The notes beneath the pieces are model-generated. The model saw only the letters and a program-made list of their open reading frames with translations, was not told where the DNA came from and ran no database searches. From Kiloniellales bacterium (GTDB lineage Bacteria; Pseudomonadota; Alphaproteobacteria; Kiloniellales; JAKSDN01): DNA of 57,463 nucleotides. Location: NCBI GenBank assembly GCA_030064845.1, contig JASJEC010000040.1, forward strand, positions 1 to 57,463, given 5' to 3'. The position numbers and the translations under genes are program-made. Below are positions 8,976 through 18,830 of this stretch, piece by piece; position 1 is the first letter of the stretch; each line of letters opens with the position of its first letter.

Positions 8976-10504
8976 GGCAGGGCGATCCGCTCGGCGGCGG
9001 CGGTGGCACGGCGGGCAATCCAGTCGTCAAGCCGCGCACGGGTCTCCGCCCCGCAGTGCAGGCCGAGCTTCGACCGTCGCCACAGGATGTCCTCGGCGGT
9101 CTGCGCCCATTCCTGGTCGACCAGATAGCGAAGCTCCGCCTCGTAGAGACCGTCGCCCAGGGCTTCGCCGAGATCGTCGAGCGCCGCGGCCCGCCCGACG
9201 ATGCGCTCGGCGCGGGTGCCGTAGGCGCGCAGGTAGCGCCGCGCCAGGGCCGGTGGAAGCCAGGGGTGCGCGCCTTGAAAACGCTCGAGATAGGCGTCGA
9301 AATCGGCGTCCGGCATGTCGCCGCCCGGCAGGGACACCTCGGCGGTCCAGGGATCGCCGGTCGCTTCGAGCCAGGGCGAAAGCTTGGCCAGGGCGTGCTC
9401 GGCCAGCTTGCGGTAGGTCGTGATCTTGCCGCCGAAGACCGAGAGCAGCGGCGCGGCGCCGTCGTCCGCATCGATGTCGAGGACGTAGTCGCGGGTCACC
9501 GCCGAGGCGTTCTCGCTCGCGTCGTCGTAGAGCGGGCGCACGCCGGCATAGCTCCAGATGACGTCCTCCGGTCCGATCTGCTGCGCGAGATAGCGGTTCG
9601 CAGCGTCGCACAGATAGCGGGTCTCGTCATCGGCGATGCGGGCCTCGGCGGGGTCGCCGTCGTAGGGCACGTCCGTCGTCCCGATCAGGGTGAAGCGCTG
9701 CTCGTAGGGGATCAGGAACACGACCCGCCGGTCGGTGTTCTGCAGGATGTAGCTCTGCTCGCCGTCGTAGAGGCGCGGGACCACGATGTGGCTGCCCTTG
9801 ATCATGCGCACCGCGCTCTTCGCGTTCAGGCTCGCCACGCTTGTCAGGGTCTCGCTGACCCACGGCCCGGCGGCGTTGATCATGATGCGCGCCCTGATCC
9901 GTTCGGCGGCCTCGCCCCCGCTCGGGGCCAGGTCCATCTCCCAGAGGCCGTCGCGGCGCCGCGCGCTGACGCAGCGGGTGCGGGTTCGGATCTCCGCGCC
10001 CCGTTCCCGGGCATCCAGGGCGTTGAGCACCACCAGCCTGGAGTCCTCGACCCAGCAGTCGGCGTAGCTGAACCCCCTCTTGACGTCGCCGGCCAGTGGC
10101 CCGCCCAGGGGATCGCGCGTCAGGTCGAGCCCGCGCGATCCCGGGAGCCGCTCGCGGCCGCCCAGGTGGTCGTAGAGCCAGAGGCCGAGGCGCACCATCC
10201 AGGCGGGCCGCAGCTGACGGGCGTGGGGCAGCACGAAGGTCATGGGCCAGATGATGTGGGGCGCGGCGCGCAGCAGGACCTCCCGCTCGATCAGTGCCTC
10301 GCGCACCAGGCGGAACTCGAAGTACTCGAGATATCGCAGGCCGCCGTGGATCAACTTGGTGCTGGCCGAGGAGGTCGCCGAGGCCAGGTCGTGCTGCTCG
10401 CAGAGCAGAACCTTCAGGCCGCGGCCCGCCGCGTCGCGGGCGATCCCCGCGCCGTTGATTCCGCCGCCTACGATCAGAAGATCGTAGATCGGGCTCTTGG
10501 CCAT
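8972..10504 (-). CDS. glpD: Aerobic glycerol-3-phosphate dehydrogenase (FAD)
   Basis: 510 residues from ATG 10504-10502, at the conserved N-terminus YDLLIVGGGINGAGIARDA (FAD Rossmann motif). It oxidises sn-glycerol-3-phosphate to dihydroxyacetone phosphate at the inner membrane, passing electrons to quinone. STKLIHGGLRYLEYFEFRLV, KGSHIVVPRL, IPYEQRFTLIGTTDVPYDG and SYAGVRPLYDD are GlpD motifs, and the C-terminal helical domain (about residues 385-505) is complete. A longer frame to 10597 has no similarity. It is the first gene of what was probably a glycerol uptake/oxidation operon; the transport genes after it are reduced to the fusion remnant. No glpR or glpK is visible. Confidence 0.95.
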   Translation of the reverse strand: MAKSPIYDLLIVGGGINGAGIARDAAGRGLKVLLCEQHDLASATSSASTKLIHGGLRYLEYFEFRLVREALIEREVLLRAAPHIIWPMTFVLPHARQLRPAWMVRLGLWLYDHLGGRERLPGSRGLDLTRDPLGGPLAGDVKRGFSYADCWVEDSRLVVLNALDARERGAEIRTRTRCVSARRRDGLWEMDLAPSGGEAAERIRARIMINAAGPWVSETLTSVASLNAKSAVRMIKGSHIVVPRLYDGEQSYILQNTDRRVVFLIPYEQRFTLIGTTDVPYDGDPAEARIADDETRYLCDAANRYLAQQIGPEDVIWSYAGVRPLYDDASENASAVTRDYVLDIDADDGAAPLLSVFGGKITTYRKLAEHALAKLSPWLEATGDPWTAEVSLPGGDMPDADFDAYLERFQGAHPWLPPALARRYLRAYGTRAERIVGRAAALDDLGEALGDGLYEAELRYLVDQEWAQTAEDILWRRSKLGLHCGAETRARLDDWIARRATAAAERIALP

Positions 10505-10659
10505 GACCGGGCCGGACAAACCGCTCCTCCCCACAGCCCTCGCCGGCGGACGGACGGTCTCGCATCGGTGCGAGGCGCCGCGCCGCGGGGCCGGCACAGT
10601 CTAGCCCGCATTTCTCGGCCAAACCAAGGTCTGCTCGGTGGGAGGGCGGGATGGGCGAC

Positions 10660-11208
10660 TCAGCTGCCGGTGTAGAACGACGGCCAGATCCGCTTCACGA
10701 TCTCGCCGTCGCTGCGGTAGGCGTGGCAGGAATCGATCATCCCCGGCCTCTTTGCGGGATTGGGATCTTCGACCTTGGCCGCGATCTTCGGGTAGATCGT
10801 CTGGAAGGCGACGGTCGCCATGGCGCCGAGCATCTCGACCAGGTGCGTGCAGCCCTCGACCCCGCCGAGGTTCTTGCGGATCGCCGCGCGCCAGCCGAGG
10901 CTTATCTTGGTGCCGATCATGCGCTTGAAATTGGGCGTAATGTCGCTGCACATTCGGTAGGGCGAGGCCTCGGTCGTGGCTTCGATGTCCCGCACCACGA
11001 AATCGGTATCCAGGGTCAGGCGAATGATCATGTCGTGCAGGGGCGTTCCCGGCTCGATCCGCCCCCGGTAGTTGTTGTCGAAGCCGTAGGTCTTGACGTC
11101 GGTCATCCGCCCTTCGATGTCCCAGAGCCCGTCGGCCCGTTCGAATCCCTCGAAGTGATAGCGGCGTGTGTGCAGGTGCTTGCGCTCGGCCGGCGGCGAC
11201 AAAGGCAT
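10660..11208 (-). CDS. DUF2889 domain-containing protein
   Basis: 182 residues starting MPLSPPAERKHLHTRRYHFEG. The DUF2889 pattern is clear: H-x-R-x-Y-x-F-EG, DGLWDIEGRMTDVK, DMIIRLTLDTDFVVRDIEA, and the CTHLVEMLGAMATVAFQT helix with conserved C/H. No biochemical function has been assigned to the family. The gene stands alone, 155 bp from the start of glpD, with a divergent dioxygenase upstream. The 26 codons in frame before the chosen ATG are low complexity and probably untranslated. Confidence 0.85.
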   Translation of the reverse strand: MPLSPPAERKHLHTRRYHFEGFERADGLWDIEGRMTDVKTYGFDNNYRGRIEPGTPLHDMIIRLTLDTDFVVRDIEATTEASPYRMCSDITPNFKRMIGTKISLGWRAAIRKNLGGVEGCTHLVEMLGAMATVAFQTIYPKIAAKVEDPNPAKRPGMIDSCHAYRSDGEIVKRIWPSFYTGS

Positions 11209-11453
11209 GATCTGGGCTTTCGAAAATTGGCTCGGGCACGGGGACCCGGATGGCCGCGGAACGGACGCACTATAAGAAGCGTCCAATGGCCGTCAAGACG
11301 AGGCGAGGCGAGCGTAGCATGGACCGTCCGGCCGGGCGGGCCGTCATCCTAAATGATTGCTTTTCTTGTGTTCCGAGGCGCCTGTTCCGGGGCGGCCGCT
11401 TCCGCTAGACTGCCGGGCCTGTGCACCCCGGGGCGAGGGAGCGTGAGGCTGCG

Positions 11454-12308
11454 ATGACCGCGTTGAGCCCGGCCGAGATTGCGGCCTATCGGCGCGACGG
11501 CTACGTGATACCCGATTTCCATGTCGGCTCTGCGCGTCTGGCGGCCATGCGCGCGGCGCTCGGCCGCCTGCTCGACGAAAACCCCCATCTCGCCTCCGAC
11601 GTCATCATCTGTCCGCACCTTCTGGACGAGGGCGTGCAAGGCTTGAGGGGCGCCGGGGCGTGGCTCGAGTTCGCCTGCGCTCCGGAACTGCTCGATCTCG
11701 CCGAGTCGGTCCTGGGTCCGGACATGATCCTCTGGGGCACGACAGTTTTCGGCAAGCCGGCGGGAACCGGCAAGGCGACGCCCTGGCACCAGGACGCCGC
11801 CTACTGGCCGATACGCCCGCTTGCGACCTGCACGGTCTGGGTGGCGCTCGACGATTCGGGCCCGGAGAACGGCTGCCTGCGCGTGATTCCGGGCACTCAC
11901 AGGTCGCGCGACCGCTACGAGCACAAGACCGAGGACCGCGACGACCGCACCCTCAACAAGGAGATCGCCCCCGCCGCCTTCGACGCGGGCCAGGCGCGCG
12001 ACCTGGTGCTGAAGGCCGGCCAGGTCTCGCTGCACGACGCCTACCTCGTGCACGGCTCCGCGCCCAACAGGTCGGGACGGCGGCGGGCCGGTTTCGTTAT
12101 CCGGCTCATGCCGGCGACCTCGCTCTGGGACCGGGAACTGGGCCGGCGCATGGCGGGAGAGCAGTCGCTGGTCGACTTCGCCGGGCGCACCCTCTACCTG
12201 GTGCGCGGCACCGACCGCGACGGGCGCAACGGCGCTCTGCCGCCGCCGCTAGAGGCGGCTGAAAATGCGCCTCGTAGGCACCATCACCCTTCGACAAGCT
12301 CAGGGTGA
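11454..12308 (+). CDS. Phytanoyl-CoA dioxygenase (PhyH) family 2OG-Fe(II) oxygenase
   Basis: 284 residues from ATG 11454 after a GAGG box. The jelly-roll Fe(II)/2-oxoglutarate fold is indicated by TPWHQDAAYWP (HxD iron ligands), WVALDDSGPENGCLRVIPGTH, and the distal LHDAYLVHGSAPNRSGRRRAGF (third His ligand and the 2OG-binding Arg). Members hydroxylate diverse small molecules; the substrate is not predictable. Oddity: the last dozen codons (RHHHPSTSSG and stop) lie inside a dispersed palindromic repeat (12285-12358), which supplies the stop codon, so the natural C-terminus may have been replaced. Upstream residues encoded from GTG 11421 are probably not translated. Confidence 0.87.
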   Translation: MTALSPAEIAAYRRDGYVIPDFHVGSARLAAMRAALGRLLDENPHLASDVIICPHLLDEGVQGLRGAGAWLEFACAPELLDLAESVLGPDMILWGTTVFGKPAGTGKATPWHQDAAYWPIRPLATCTVWVALDDSGPENGCLRVIPGTHRSRDRYEHKTEDRDDRTLNKEIAPAAFDAGQARDLVLKAGQVSLHDAYLVHGSAPNRSGRRRAGFVIRLMPATSLWDRELGRRMAGEQSLVDFAGRTLYLVRGTDRDGRNGALPPPLEAAENAPRRHHHPSTSSG

Positions 12309-12358
12309 GGGCGAGATGTTTTAGACACTAACCCTCATCCTGAGCTTGTCGAAGGATG
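12285..12358. repeat. Dispersed palindromic repeat (TTCGACAAGCTCAGG type)
   Basis: Two 27-nt arms (12285-12311 and 12332-12358) are inverted copies with two differences, separated by 20 nt. The core TTCGACAAGCTCAGG is an extragenic palindrome seen scattered through many alphaproteobacterial genomes. It lies between the convergent dioxygenase and CorC genes and could also end transcription. The left arm is read as the C-terminus of the dioxygenase. Confidence 0.85.
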
Positions 12359-12431
12359 ACCGTGGTCAAGGACTGAGGAGTTCTTCATCAGCCTGCTAGA
12401 GCGGATCCGGGTTTGACTGAAACGCCAGAGG

Positions 12432-13733
12432 TCAGTCGCCGACGGCGGCTTCTGGCGCCTCCGCATCGGGTTCCTGCTCGAGCGGGGTCACCTTGAGCGA
12501 GGTGATCTGGTTGCGCTTGCGCTCCAGCACTTCGAAGCGCATGCCATGGAAGGCGAAGACCTGGCCCTCTTCGGGGATGCGCCGCGCCTCGTGCAGGACG
12601 AGACCGGCGACGGTCGAGGCTTCCTCGTCGGGCAGGCGCCACTCGAACTGGCGGTTGAGGTCCCGGATCGTGACGTCGCCGTTGGCTACGATGGCGCCGT
12701 CCTTGAGCAGTTCGACGCCGGCCATCTCGACGTCGTGCTCGTCGGCGATCTCGCCGACGATCTCCTCCAGGATGTCCTCGAGTGTGACGATACCCATCAG
12801 CTCGCCGTACTCATCGACCACCATGGCGAAGTGCTCGTGGCGGCTGCGGAAGGCCTGGAGCTGGGACAGGAGGTCGGTGTTCTCCGGGATGAACCAGGGG
12901 TCGTTGGCGATCGACTCGATGTCGATCTCGGTTAGCTGGCCGCCCTTGGCCTGAACCGCGCGCAGCAGCGCCTTGGCGTGCAGGACACCGATGATGTTGT
13001 CTTGCGACTCGCGCCACAGCGGAATGCGCGTATAGGGGCTCTCGAGCACCTGCTTGACGATGGTCTCGGTCGGCAGGTCGGCGTCGACGATCACCACGTT
13101 GCGCCGGTGCGTCATGATCTCCTCGACCTCGACGTCCGCCAGGTCCAGGATCGAGCGCAGCATCTGCCGTTCGTGGCGCACCTCCTCGCTCTCGCCGGCG
13201 TGCAGGTCGATGGCGCCGCGCAGCTCTTCCTCGCTCGAGGGGTCACTATCGATCCAGCGGATGCGGAACAGGCGCAGGGTGCCCTGGACGATGGACTGGA
13301 CCGCGATGGTGACGGGGCCGAAGACGAAGACCACCACGCGCATCACCGGCGCCACGGTCAGGGCGAGGCGGTCGGCGTTGTGGATCGCGTAGGTCTTGGG
13401 CAGAACCTCGGCGAAGATAAGCACCAGCAGGGTCATGGCCAGCGTGGCGTAGACCATGCCGGCTTCGCCGAACAGGCGGATCAGGATGCCGGTCGCCAGG
13501 GCCGAGGCCATGATGTTGACCAGGTTGTTGCCCAGCAGGATCGCGCCGATCAGGCGCTCCTTGGTAGCGAACAGGCGGTTGACCACGAGGGCGCGGTGAT
13601 CGCCCTGCTGTTCCAGGGTGTGCATGCGCGGGCGCGAAGCGGCGGTCAGGGCCGTCTCCGAGCCGGAGAAGAAGCCCGACAACACCAAGAGCGCCAGGAT
13701 GGCGCCGATCCAGACGAAAAGTTCGGTTTCCAT
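12432..13733 (-). CDS. HlyC/CorC family transporter (DUF21-CBS-CorC_HlyC)
   Basis: 433 residues. The N-terminal DUF21 membrane domain (residues about 5-185) includes SGFFSGSETALTAASRPRM, LLGNNLVNIMAS and FAEVLPKTYAI. Next come a CBS pair (about 205-330; THRRNVVIVDADLP, EHFAMVVDEYGELMGIVTLEDILEEIVGEI) and a C-terminal CorC_HlyC transporter-associated domain (about 345-420). The family is linked to Mg2+/Co2+ efflux or regulation through Mg-ATP binding by the CBS domains; 'hemolysin' is a historical label. It lies downstream of aroB on the same strand, the usual alphaproteobacterial order aroK-aroB-CorC. Confidence 0.92.
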   Translation of the reverse strand: METELFVWIGAILALLVLSGFFSGSETALTAASRPRMHTLEQQGDHRALVVNRLFATKERLIGAILLGNNLVNIMASALATGILIRLFGEAGMVYATLAMTLLVLIFAEVLPKTYAIHNADRLALTVAPVMRVVVFVFGPVTIAVQSIVQGTLRLFRIRWIDSDPSSEEELRGAIDLHAGESEEVRHERQMLRSILDLADVEVEEIMTHRRNVVIVDADLPTETIVKQVLESPYTRIPLWRESQDNIIGVLHAKALLRAVQAKGGQLTEIDIESIANDPWFIPENTDLLSQLQAFRSRHEHFAMVVDEYGELMGIVTLEDILEEIVGEIADEHDVEMAGVELLKDGAIVANGDVTIRDLNRQFEWRLPDEEASTVAGLVLHEARRIPEEGQVFAFHGMRFEVLERKRNQITSLKVTPLEQEPDAEAPEAAVGD

Positions 13734-13772
13734 GGTTTAAGACTTCGGGTTCTTGCCTGAGAGTTCAGTGGC

Positions 13773-14888
13773 TTATGCCGCCAGGGCACTATTCAACATG
13801 GCCTCGACCTCGGCCATTTTCACGTCCCGACTCAAAAAAGCTTGGCCGATGCCGCGCGCCAGGACGAAAGTCACCTGGCCGTCCTCGACCTTCTTGTCGC
13901 GCGCCATGTGCGCGACCAGGGCCGCGCCGCTCAATCCGGGACGGCGCAGCCCCTCCACGCCGGCCGGCAGGCCGATCGCGGCCAGGTGGCGCCGAACCCG
14001 GGCGGCGTCCTCGGGCGGGCAGAGCCCCAGGCGGGCCGAGAGGTCGAAGGCGAGGACGAGGCCGGCGGCCACGGCCTCGCCGTGCAGCAGCGCCTCGCCG
14101 TAGCCGAACTCCGCCTCCAGCGCGTGACCGAAGGTGTGGCCCAGATTGAGCAGCGCGCGGCGCCCGGTCTCCCGCTCGTCCTCGGCGACCACGGCCGCCT
14201 TCGTGGCGCAGCCGGTCAGAACCGCGTGGCGCAGGGCGGCGGGATCGCCGTCGATCATCGCCGCGCCGTGGCCTTCGAGCCAGGCGAAGAACTCCGGATC
14301 GCAAATCAGGCCGTACTTGACCACCTCGGCGTAGCCGGCGAGCAGCTCGCGGCGGGGCAGGGTCGAGAGCGTCTGGGTGTCGGCCAGCACCAGGCGCGGC
14401 TGATGGAAGCTACCGACCAGGTTCTTGCCGTAACGCGTGTTGATGCCGGTCTTGCCGCCGACCGAGGAATCGACCTGGGCCAGCAGCGTCGTGGGGATCT
14501 GCACGAAATCGACGCCGCGCAGCATGATCGAGGCGGCGAAGCCGGCCAAATCGCCGACCACGCCGCCGCCGAGCGCCACCACCGGGGTGCCCCGCTCCAC
14601 CTTGGCCGCCAGCATGCGGTCGGCCAGGTCCTCCAGGTGCTTGAAGTCCTTGGTCGCCTCGCCGGCCGGGACGACCAGGATCTCGTAGGCCAGTCCCGCG
14701 TCGTCGAGCGCGCGCGCGAGCGGTTCGGCGTAGAGCGGCGCGACGTTCCCGTCGGTCACCACCATGACGCGCCGGGCCCCGGTCGCCGCGGCGATGTGCC
14801 GTCCCGCGGTCGATACCAGGCCTTCGCCGACCAGGATGTCGTAGGCGCGTTCGCCGAGCGCGACCGGCAGGCGGGACCACTCGCTCAT
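13773..14888 (-). CDS. aroB: 3-dehydroquinate synthase
   Basis: 371 residues from ATG 14888-14886. It cyclises DAHP to 3-dehydroquinate, step 2 of the shikimate pathway, in the cytoplasm using NAD+ and a divalent metal. NAD-binding GGGVVGDLAGFAAS, substrate-binding VDSSVGGKTGIN and metal-binding LNLGHTFGHALEAE are all present, as is the C-terminal ARDKKVEDGQVTFVLARGIG. Full length for the family. Overlaps aroK by 4 bp (ATGA), so translation is coupled. Confidence 0.96.
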   Translation of the reverse strand: MSEWSRLPVALGERAYDILVGEGLVSTAGRHIAAATGARRVMVVTDGNVAPLYAEPLARALDDAGLAYEILVVPAGEATKDFKHLEDLADRMLAAKVERGTPVVALGGGVVGDLAGFAASIMLRGVDFVQIPTTLLAQVDSSVGGKTGINTRYGKNLVGSFHQPRLVLADTQTLSTLPRRELLAGYAEVVKYGLICDPEFFAWLEGHGAAMIDGDPAALRHAVLTGCATKAAVVAEDERETGRRALLNLGHTFGHALEAEFGYGEALLHGEAVAAGLVLAFDLSARLGLCPPEDAARVRRHLAAIGLPAGVEGLRRPGLSGAALVAHMARDKKVEDGQVTFVLARGIGQAFLSRDVKMAEVEAMLNSALAA

Positions 14889-15448
14889 GGCTGTGCCGCC
14901 ACCGCCGCGCCGGCCGTCGCGGGCTCGCAGGCGAGAAAGCGGTCGAGCGCCTTCATGGTTCGCTGCACCGTCACCTCTGGGGGTTTGTCCGCGCTCTCCA
15001 CGATAATGTCGGCTTCGGCGTAGACCGGATAGCGGGCGTCGATCAGACCGCTCAGGATCTGACGCGGATCGCCGGTCTTGAGCAACGGGCGGTTGTTGCG
15101 CCGCGCGGTCCGTCGGAGCAGGAGCTCGAGGTCGGCCCGGATCCAGATTGAGATCCCCTTGTCGCGTATCGCCTGGCGGGTCCGTACGTCCATGAAGGAC
15201 CCGCCGCCGGTTGCCATGACGTGCTTGGGTCCGTCCAGAAGCCGCGCAATGACCCGGCGCTCGCCGTCGCGGAAAGCGGCCTCGCCGTGACGGGTGAAGA
15301 TCTCCTCGATGGTGCAGCCCGCCGCCGTTTCGATCTCGGCGTCGGCATCGATGAAAGGAAGCTCGAGGCGCGCCGCCATCCGGCGCCCGATGCAGCTCTT
15401 CCCGGCGCCCATGAGGCCGACCAGCACGATCGAGCGCGGCACCCTCAC
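14885..15448 (-). CDS. aroK: Shikimate kinase
   Basis: 187 residues from GTG 15448-15446, preceded at 7 nt by a perfect AGGAG (15460-15456). The GTG is preferred over an upstream ATG at 15514 that lacks a ribosome-binding site. It phosphorylates shikimate with ATP. Walker A is GLMGAGKS (11-18); shikimate-binding residues are in FIDADAEIE, FRDGERRV and MATGGGSFMD; the lid RRTARRNNRPLLKTGDPR is intact. The C-terminal 15 residues are Ala-rich and variable. First gene of aroK-aroB. Divergent from the small membrane-protein gene, with 301 bp between. Confidence 0.94.
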   Translation of the reverse strand: MRVPRSIVLVGLMGAGKSCIGRRMAARLELPFIDADAEIETAAGCTIEEIFTRHGEAAFRDGERRVIARLLDGPKHVMATGGGSFMDVRTRQAIRDKGISIWIRADLELLLRRTARRNNRPLLKTGDPRQILSGLIDARYPVYAEADIIVESADKPPEVTVQRTMKALDRFLACEPATAGAAVAAQP

Positions 15449-15749
15449 GATCCCGCTCCTGTCTCGGGCTGGGGACGCGGTGCCCCGGCGGCAAGGCAGG
15501 CCCCGCCCGGCCATGGGACCGGCAGGCGCCCAAAAAGCCCCGGAAGGCCGCTAAGTTCCTGTTTCACCGTTGCCTGCCTGCGGGCTCGCCGATAAATTGC
15601 CGCAATATCGCCACAGTCAAAAAGTAACACAAACCTGCGGGTCCCATGCAAGCCTGCCTCGATTTCGTCCCTCTCCGGTCCGGTCCTCCCGGGCCCGGGT
15701 GCGCGGGCGTGGTTTCGTCACCGTTAACGAGAGTTCAATCCGGGGAGCC
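15449..15749. other. Divergent promoter region, aroK / xerD operon
   Basis: 301 bp carrying the promoters of the minus-strand aroKB-CorC genes and the plus-strand genes leading to xerD. The part at 15585-15640 is locally AT-rich (ataaattgccgcaatatcg, gtcaaaaagtaacac). A CtrA-box-like TTAA-N7-TCAA lies at 15724-15738, one mismatch from TTAA-N7-TTAA; I do not rely on it. No gene seen. Confidence 0.4.
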
Positions 15750-15896
15750 ATGAACCGAAACAAACTGCTTATGGCCTCCGCCGCGCTGTGCGTTCTGGTG
15801 CTGACGGCGGGGGGCGTCCTGGTCGCGACATGGGAGCTGCCGCCGCCGACCAAGCCGGTCGAAAAGGCCATACCAAATGACCGTTTCCCTCGCTAG
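15750..15896 (+). CDS. Small single-pass membrane or exported protein (48 aa)
   Basis: 48 residues from ATG 15750 with GGGGA just upstream. Basic start (MNRNK), one hydrophobic segment (about residues 6-26, LLMASAALCVLVLTAGGVLV), then a short Pro/Lys tail (PPPTKPVEKAIPNDRFPR). It overlaps the next gene by 20 bp in another frame, so it is likely co-translated. Function unknown; it may be a membrane-anchored accessory of the solenoid protein that follows. Confidence 0.6.
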   Translation: MNRNKLLMASAALCVLVLTAGGVLVATWELPPPTKPVEKAIPNDRFPR

Positions 15897-17757
15897 GAGC
15901 GGCTGGATACCAAGTCTTACCGGCTTTGCCGTGGCGCTGGCCGTGGCCGGCGCCGCGCCCGCGCCGGTCTGGGCGCAGACCTCTCTCGAAAGCGGCGGCG
16001 CCGCGACCGGAGCGCCCCGGCCGCTCGCGCCGCCGACCGCCCTGATGCCCGGCGCCGAAGGCCCCGCGACCGCCGAGGAGGCCCGCCCTGCTGCCCTGGC
16101 CCCGACCGCCCGGACCCTGCCCTCGAGCCTGACCCGAGGCATGGAAGGCGAGGGAAGCGGCCTCATGGGCATCGAGATCAATCCCCTGGGGGACATCGAC
16201 CCCGACGCGATCGGCACGCTTGACGCCCGCAACGGCGGCTTCGGCGGCGACATGTGGAGCCGCAGCGATCGCACGGCCGTGGAGCGGCTGCTGCGCCGCC
16301 TGCCCTCGCGGCTCGAGTCGGCGACCCTGCGCGGGCTCGCCCGCCGCCTGCTGCTGACCAATGCCGAGCCGCCGCGCAGCCGCCGCGCCACGACCGAGGC
16401 GACTGCCACCCTGCTGGCGACCCGGGTCGACCGCCTGGCGGCCCTGGGCGACGTGCGCGGGCTGAACGAACTGCTGCGCCTGGTCCCGCAACGCTACGAA
16501 AACGATCGGATCGCCAGAGCCCGGACCGAGGGGCTCCTGCTCACCGGAGAGGTCGAGGAGGCCTGCCGCAAGGTGCGCCGCGAGGTGGCGCGCGACGGCG
16601 CGGCCGGCTACTGGCGCCGGGCCATGGTCTACTGCCAGCTCCGCTCCGGCGAGTTCGACCAGGCCATGCTGGGCGTCGGCCTCATGGTCGAGCAGGGCAG
16701 CACCGAGGACGATCCGGCCTTTTTCACCCTGGTGGACGCCTTCGCCGGCGCGGAGACGGCCAGCGTCACCGTCGACTCGCCACTGCATCTGGCGATGCTG
16801 CACATGATCGACCGGCCGCTTCCCGACGATCTGATCGAGGCCGCCAGCCCCGGCCTGCTGGTCGCCATTGCCGCATCGGAGCGAAGCGATCTCGAGCCGC
16901 GGACCCGGGCGGCCGAACGGGCCGTCTCCATGGGTGTCCTTCGCACCGCGGCGCTCAGAGAGATCTACGATCTTTACGTCTTCGATTCCGCCGAGCTCGA
17001 CGATCCCATCGCCGCGCTGGACGAGAACCCCGGCGGGCCGGGGCGCGCCCTGCTCTATCAGGCGGTCCGCGAGCGCGAGCAGCCGACGGCGCGGGCCCAA
17101 CTGATCCAGGCCGCCCTCGAGCGCGCGGCCGATCCTGCCGTCTATCAGCTCCTGGTCCGGGTGCTGCTGCCCGACCTCCTCGAGGTGCCGGTCGAGCCGC
17201 CGCTGCTCTGGTTCGCCGACCCCGCCGGCCGCGCGCTCTTTGCCGCCGGCCGCCTGGACGAAGGGGCCGCCTGGTATCTCCTGGCGCGCCAGGAGGCGCT
17301 GCTCGATCCCCAAGGCGCGGCCGCCGCGGCGAGCCTCTGGCCCTACTATCGCCTGGCCGGCAATCCGACCTTGCCCTGGCAGGGCGACATGGAGGCCTGG
17401 CAGGCCTCCCGCGAGGACGAGTCCTCCGCCGAGCTCGCGCGTCAGGCCTGGCTTCGCGGCGCGCTCAAGGCCCTCGGCGAGGACGAGGGCGAAGCCGTGT
17501 CCTGGCTCGATCTCGCCACCTTGAGCTCCGAGGCGCCGCCGCCCGACGGCGCGCTCCTCTTCGCACTGCGCGATGCCAGCGACATGGGCAGGGTCGGCGA
17601 GACCGTGCTGCTGTCGATCCTGATCATCGGCGAGAAGGGGCCGGCCGACTGCCACCCGACCGCCCTGGTCGCCGCTCTGTCGGCCCTGCGCGGCGTCGGG
17701 CTGGAGCGGGAAGCCCGGGCCCTGGCGATCGAGGCGGCGGTCGCCAAGGGCATCTGA
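15877..17757 (+). CDS. Secreted alpha-helical (TPR-like solenoid) hypothetical protein
   Basis: 626 residues. Signal peptide residues 1-33 (SLTGFAVALAVAGAAPAPVWAQ, cleaved after AxA), then a Pro/Ala-rich segment to about 90 and an almost wholly alpha-helical remainder with repeating A/L/R helices resembling degenerate TPR/Sel1 arrays (RIARARTEGLLLTGEVEEA, RRAMVYCQLRSGEFDQAML). No catalytic motif. Probably periplasmic. It overlaps the small membrane protein upstream and lies 15 bp before xerD; a similar long protein precedes xerD in related bacteria. Related proteins sometimes carry an 'antifreeze' label that nothing in this sequence supports. Function unknown. Confidence 0.7.
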   Translation: MTVSLARSGWIPSLTGFAVALAVAGAAPAPVWAQTSLESGGAATGAPRPLAPPTALMPGAEGPATAEEARPAALAPTARTLPSSLTRGMEGEGSGLMGIEINPLGDIDPDAIGTLDARNGGFGGDMWSRSDRTAVERLLRRLPSRLESATLRGLARRLLLTNAEPPRSRRATTEATATLLATRVDRLAALGDVRGLNELLRLVPQRYENDRIARARTEGLLLTGEVEEACRKVRREVARDGAAGYWRRAMVYCQLRSGEFDQAMLGVGLMVEQGSTEDDPAFFTLVDAFAGAETASVTVDSPLHLAMLHMIDRPLPDDLIEAASPGLLVAIAASERSDLEPRTRAAERAVSMGVLRTAALREIYDLYVFDSAELDDPIAALDENPGGPGRALLYQAVREREQPTARAQLIQAALERAADPAVYQLLVRVLLPDLLEVPVEPPLLWFADPAGRALFAAGRLDEGAAWYLLARQEALLDPQGAAAAASLWPYYRLAGNPTLPWQGDMEAWQASREDESSAELARQAWLRGALKALGEDEGEAVSWLDLATLSSEAPPPDGALLFALRDASDMGRVGETVLLSILIIGEKGPADCHPTALVAALSALRGVGLEREARALAIEAAVAKGI

Positions 17758-17772
17758 GCGGCCTTGCCGGCG

Positions 17773-18747
<975 letters not shown>

Positions 18748-18830
18748 GGCCGGCGGCGGCGGAGTTGACAGCGCCGGGCCCAGCTGCCACTTAGCGCGTC
18801 CAGATTTCGAGCCGAGACAGGGGAAGGTCC

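Noticed and set aside
15724-15738. CtrA-box-like TTAA-N7-TCAA upstream of the small membrane-protein gene
   Set aside because: One mismatch in a short degenerate motif; not enough without binding data.
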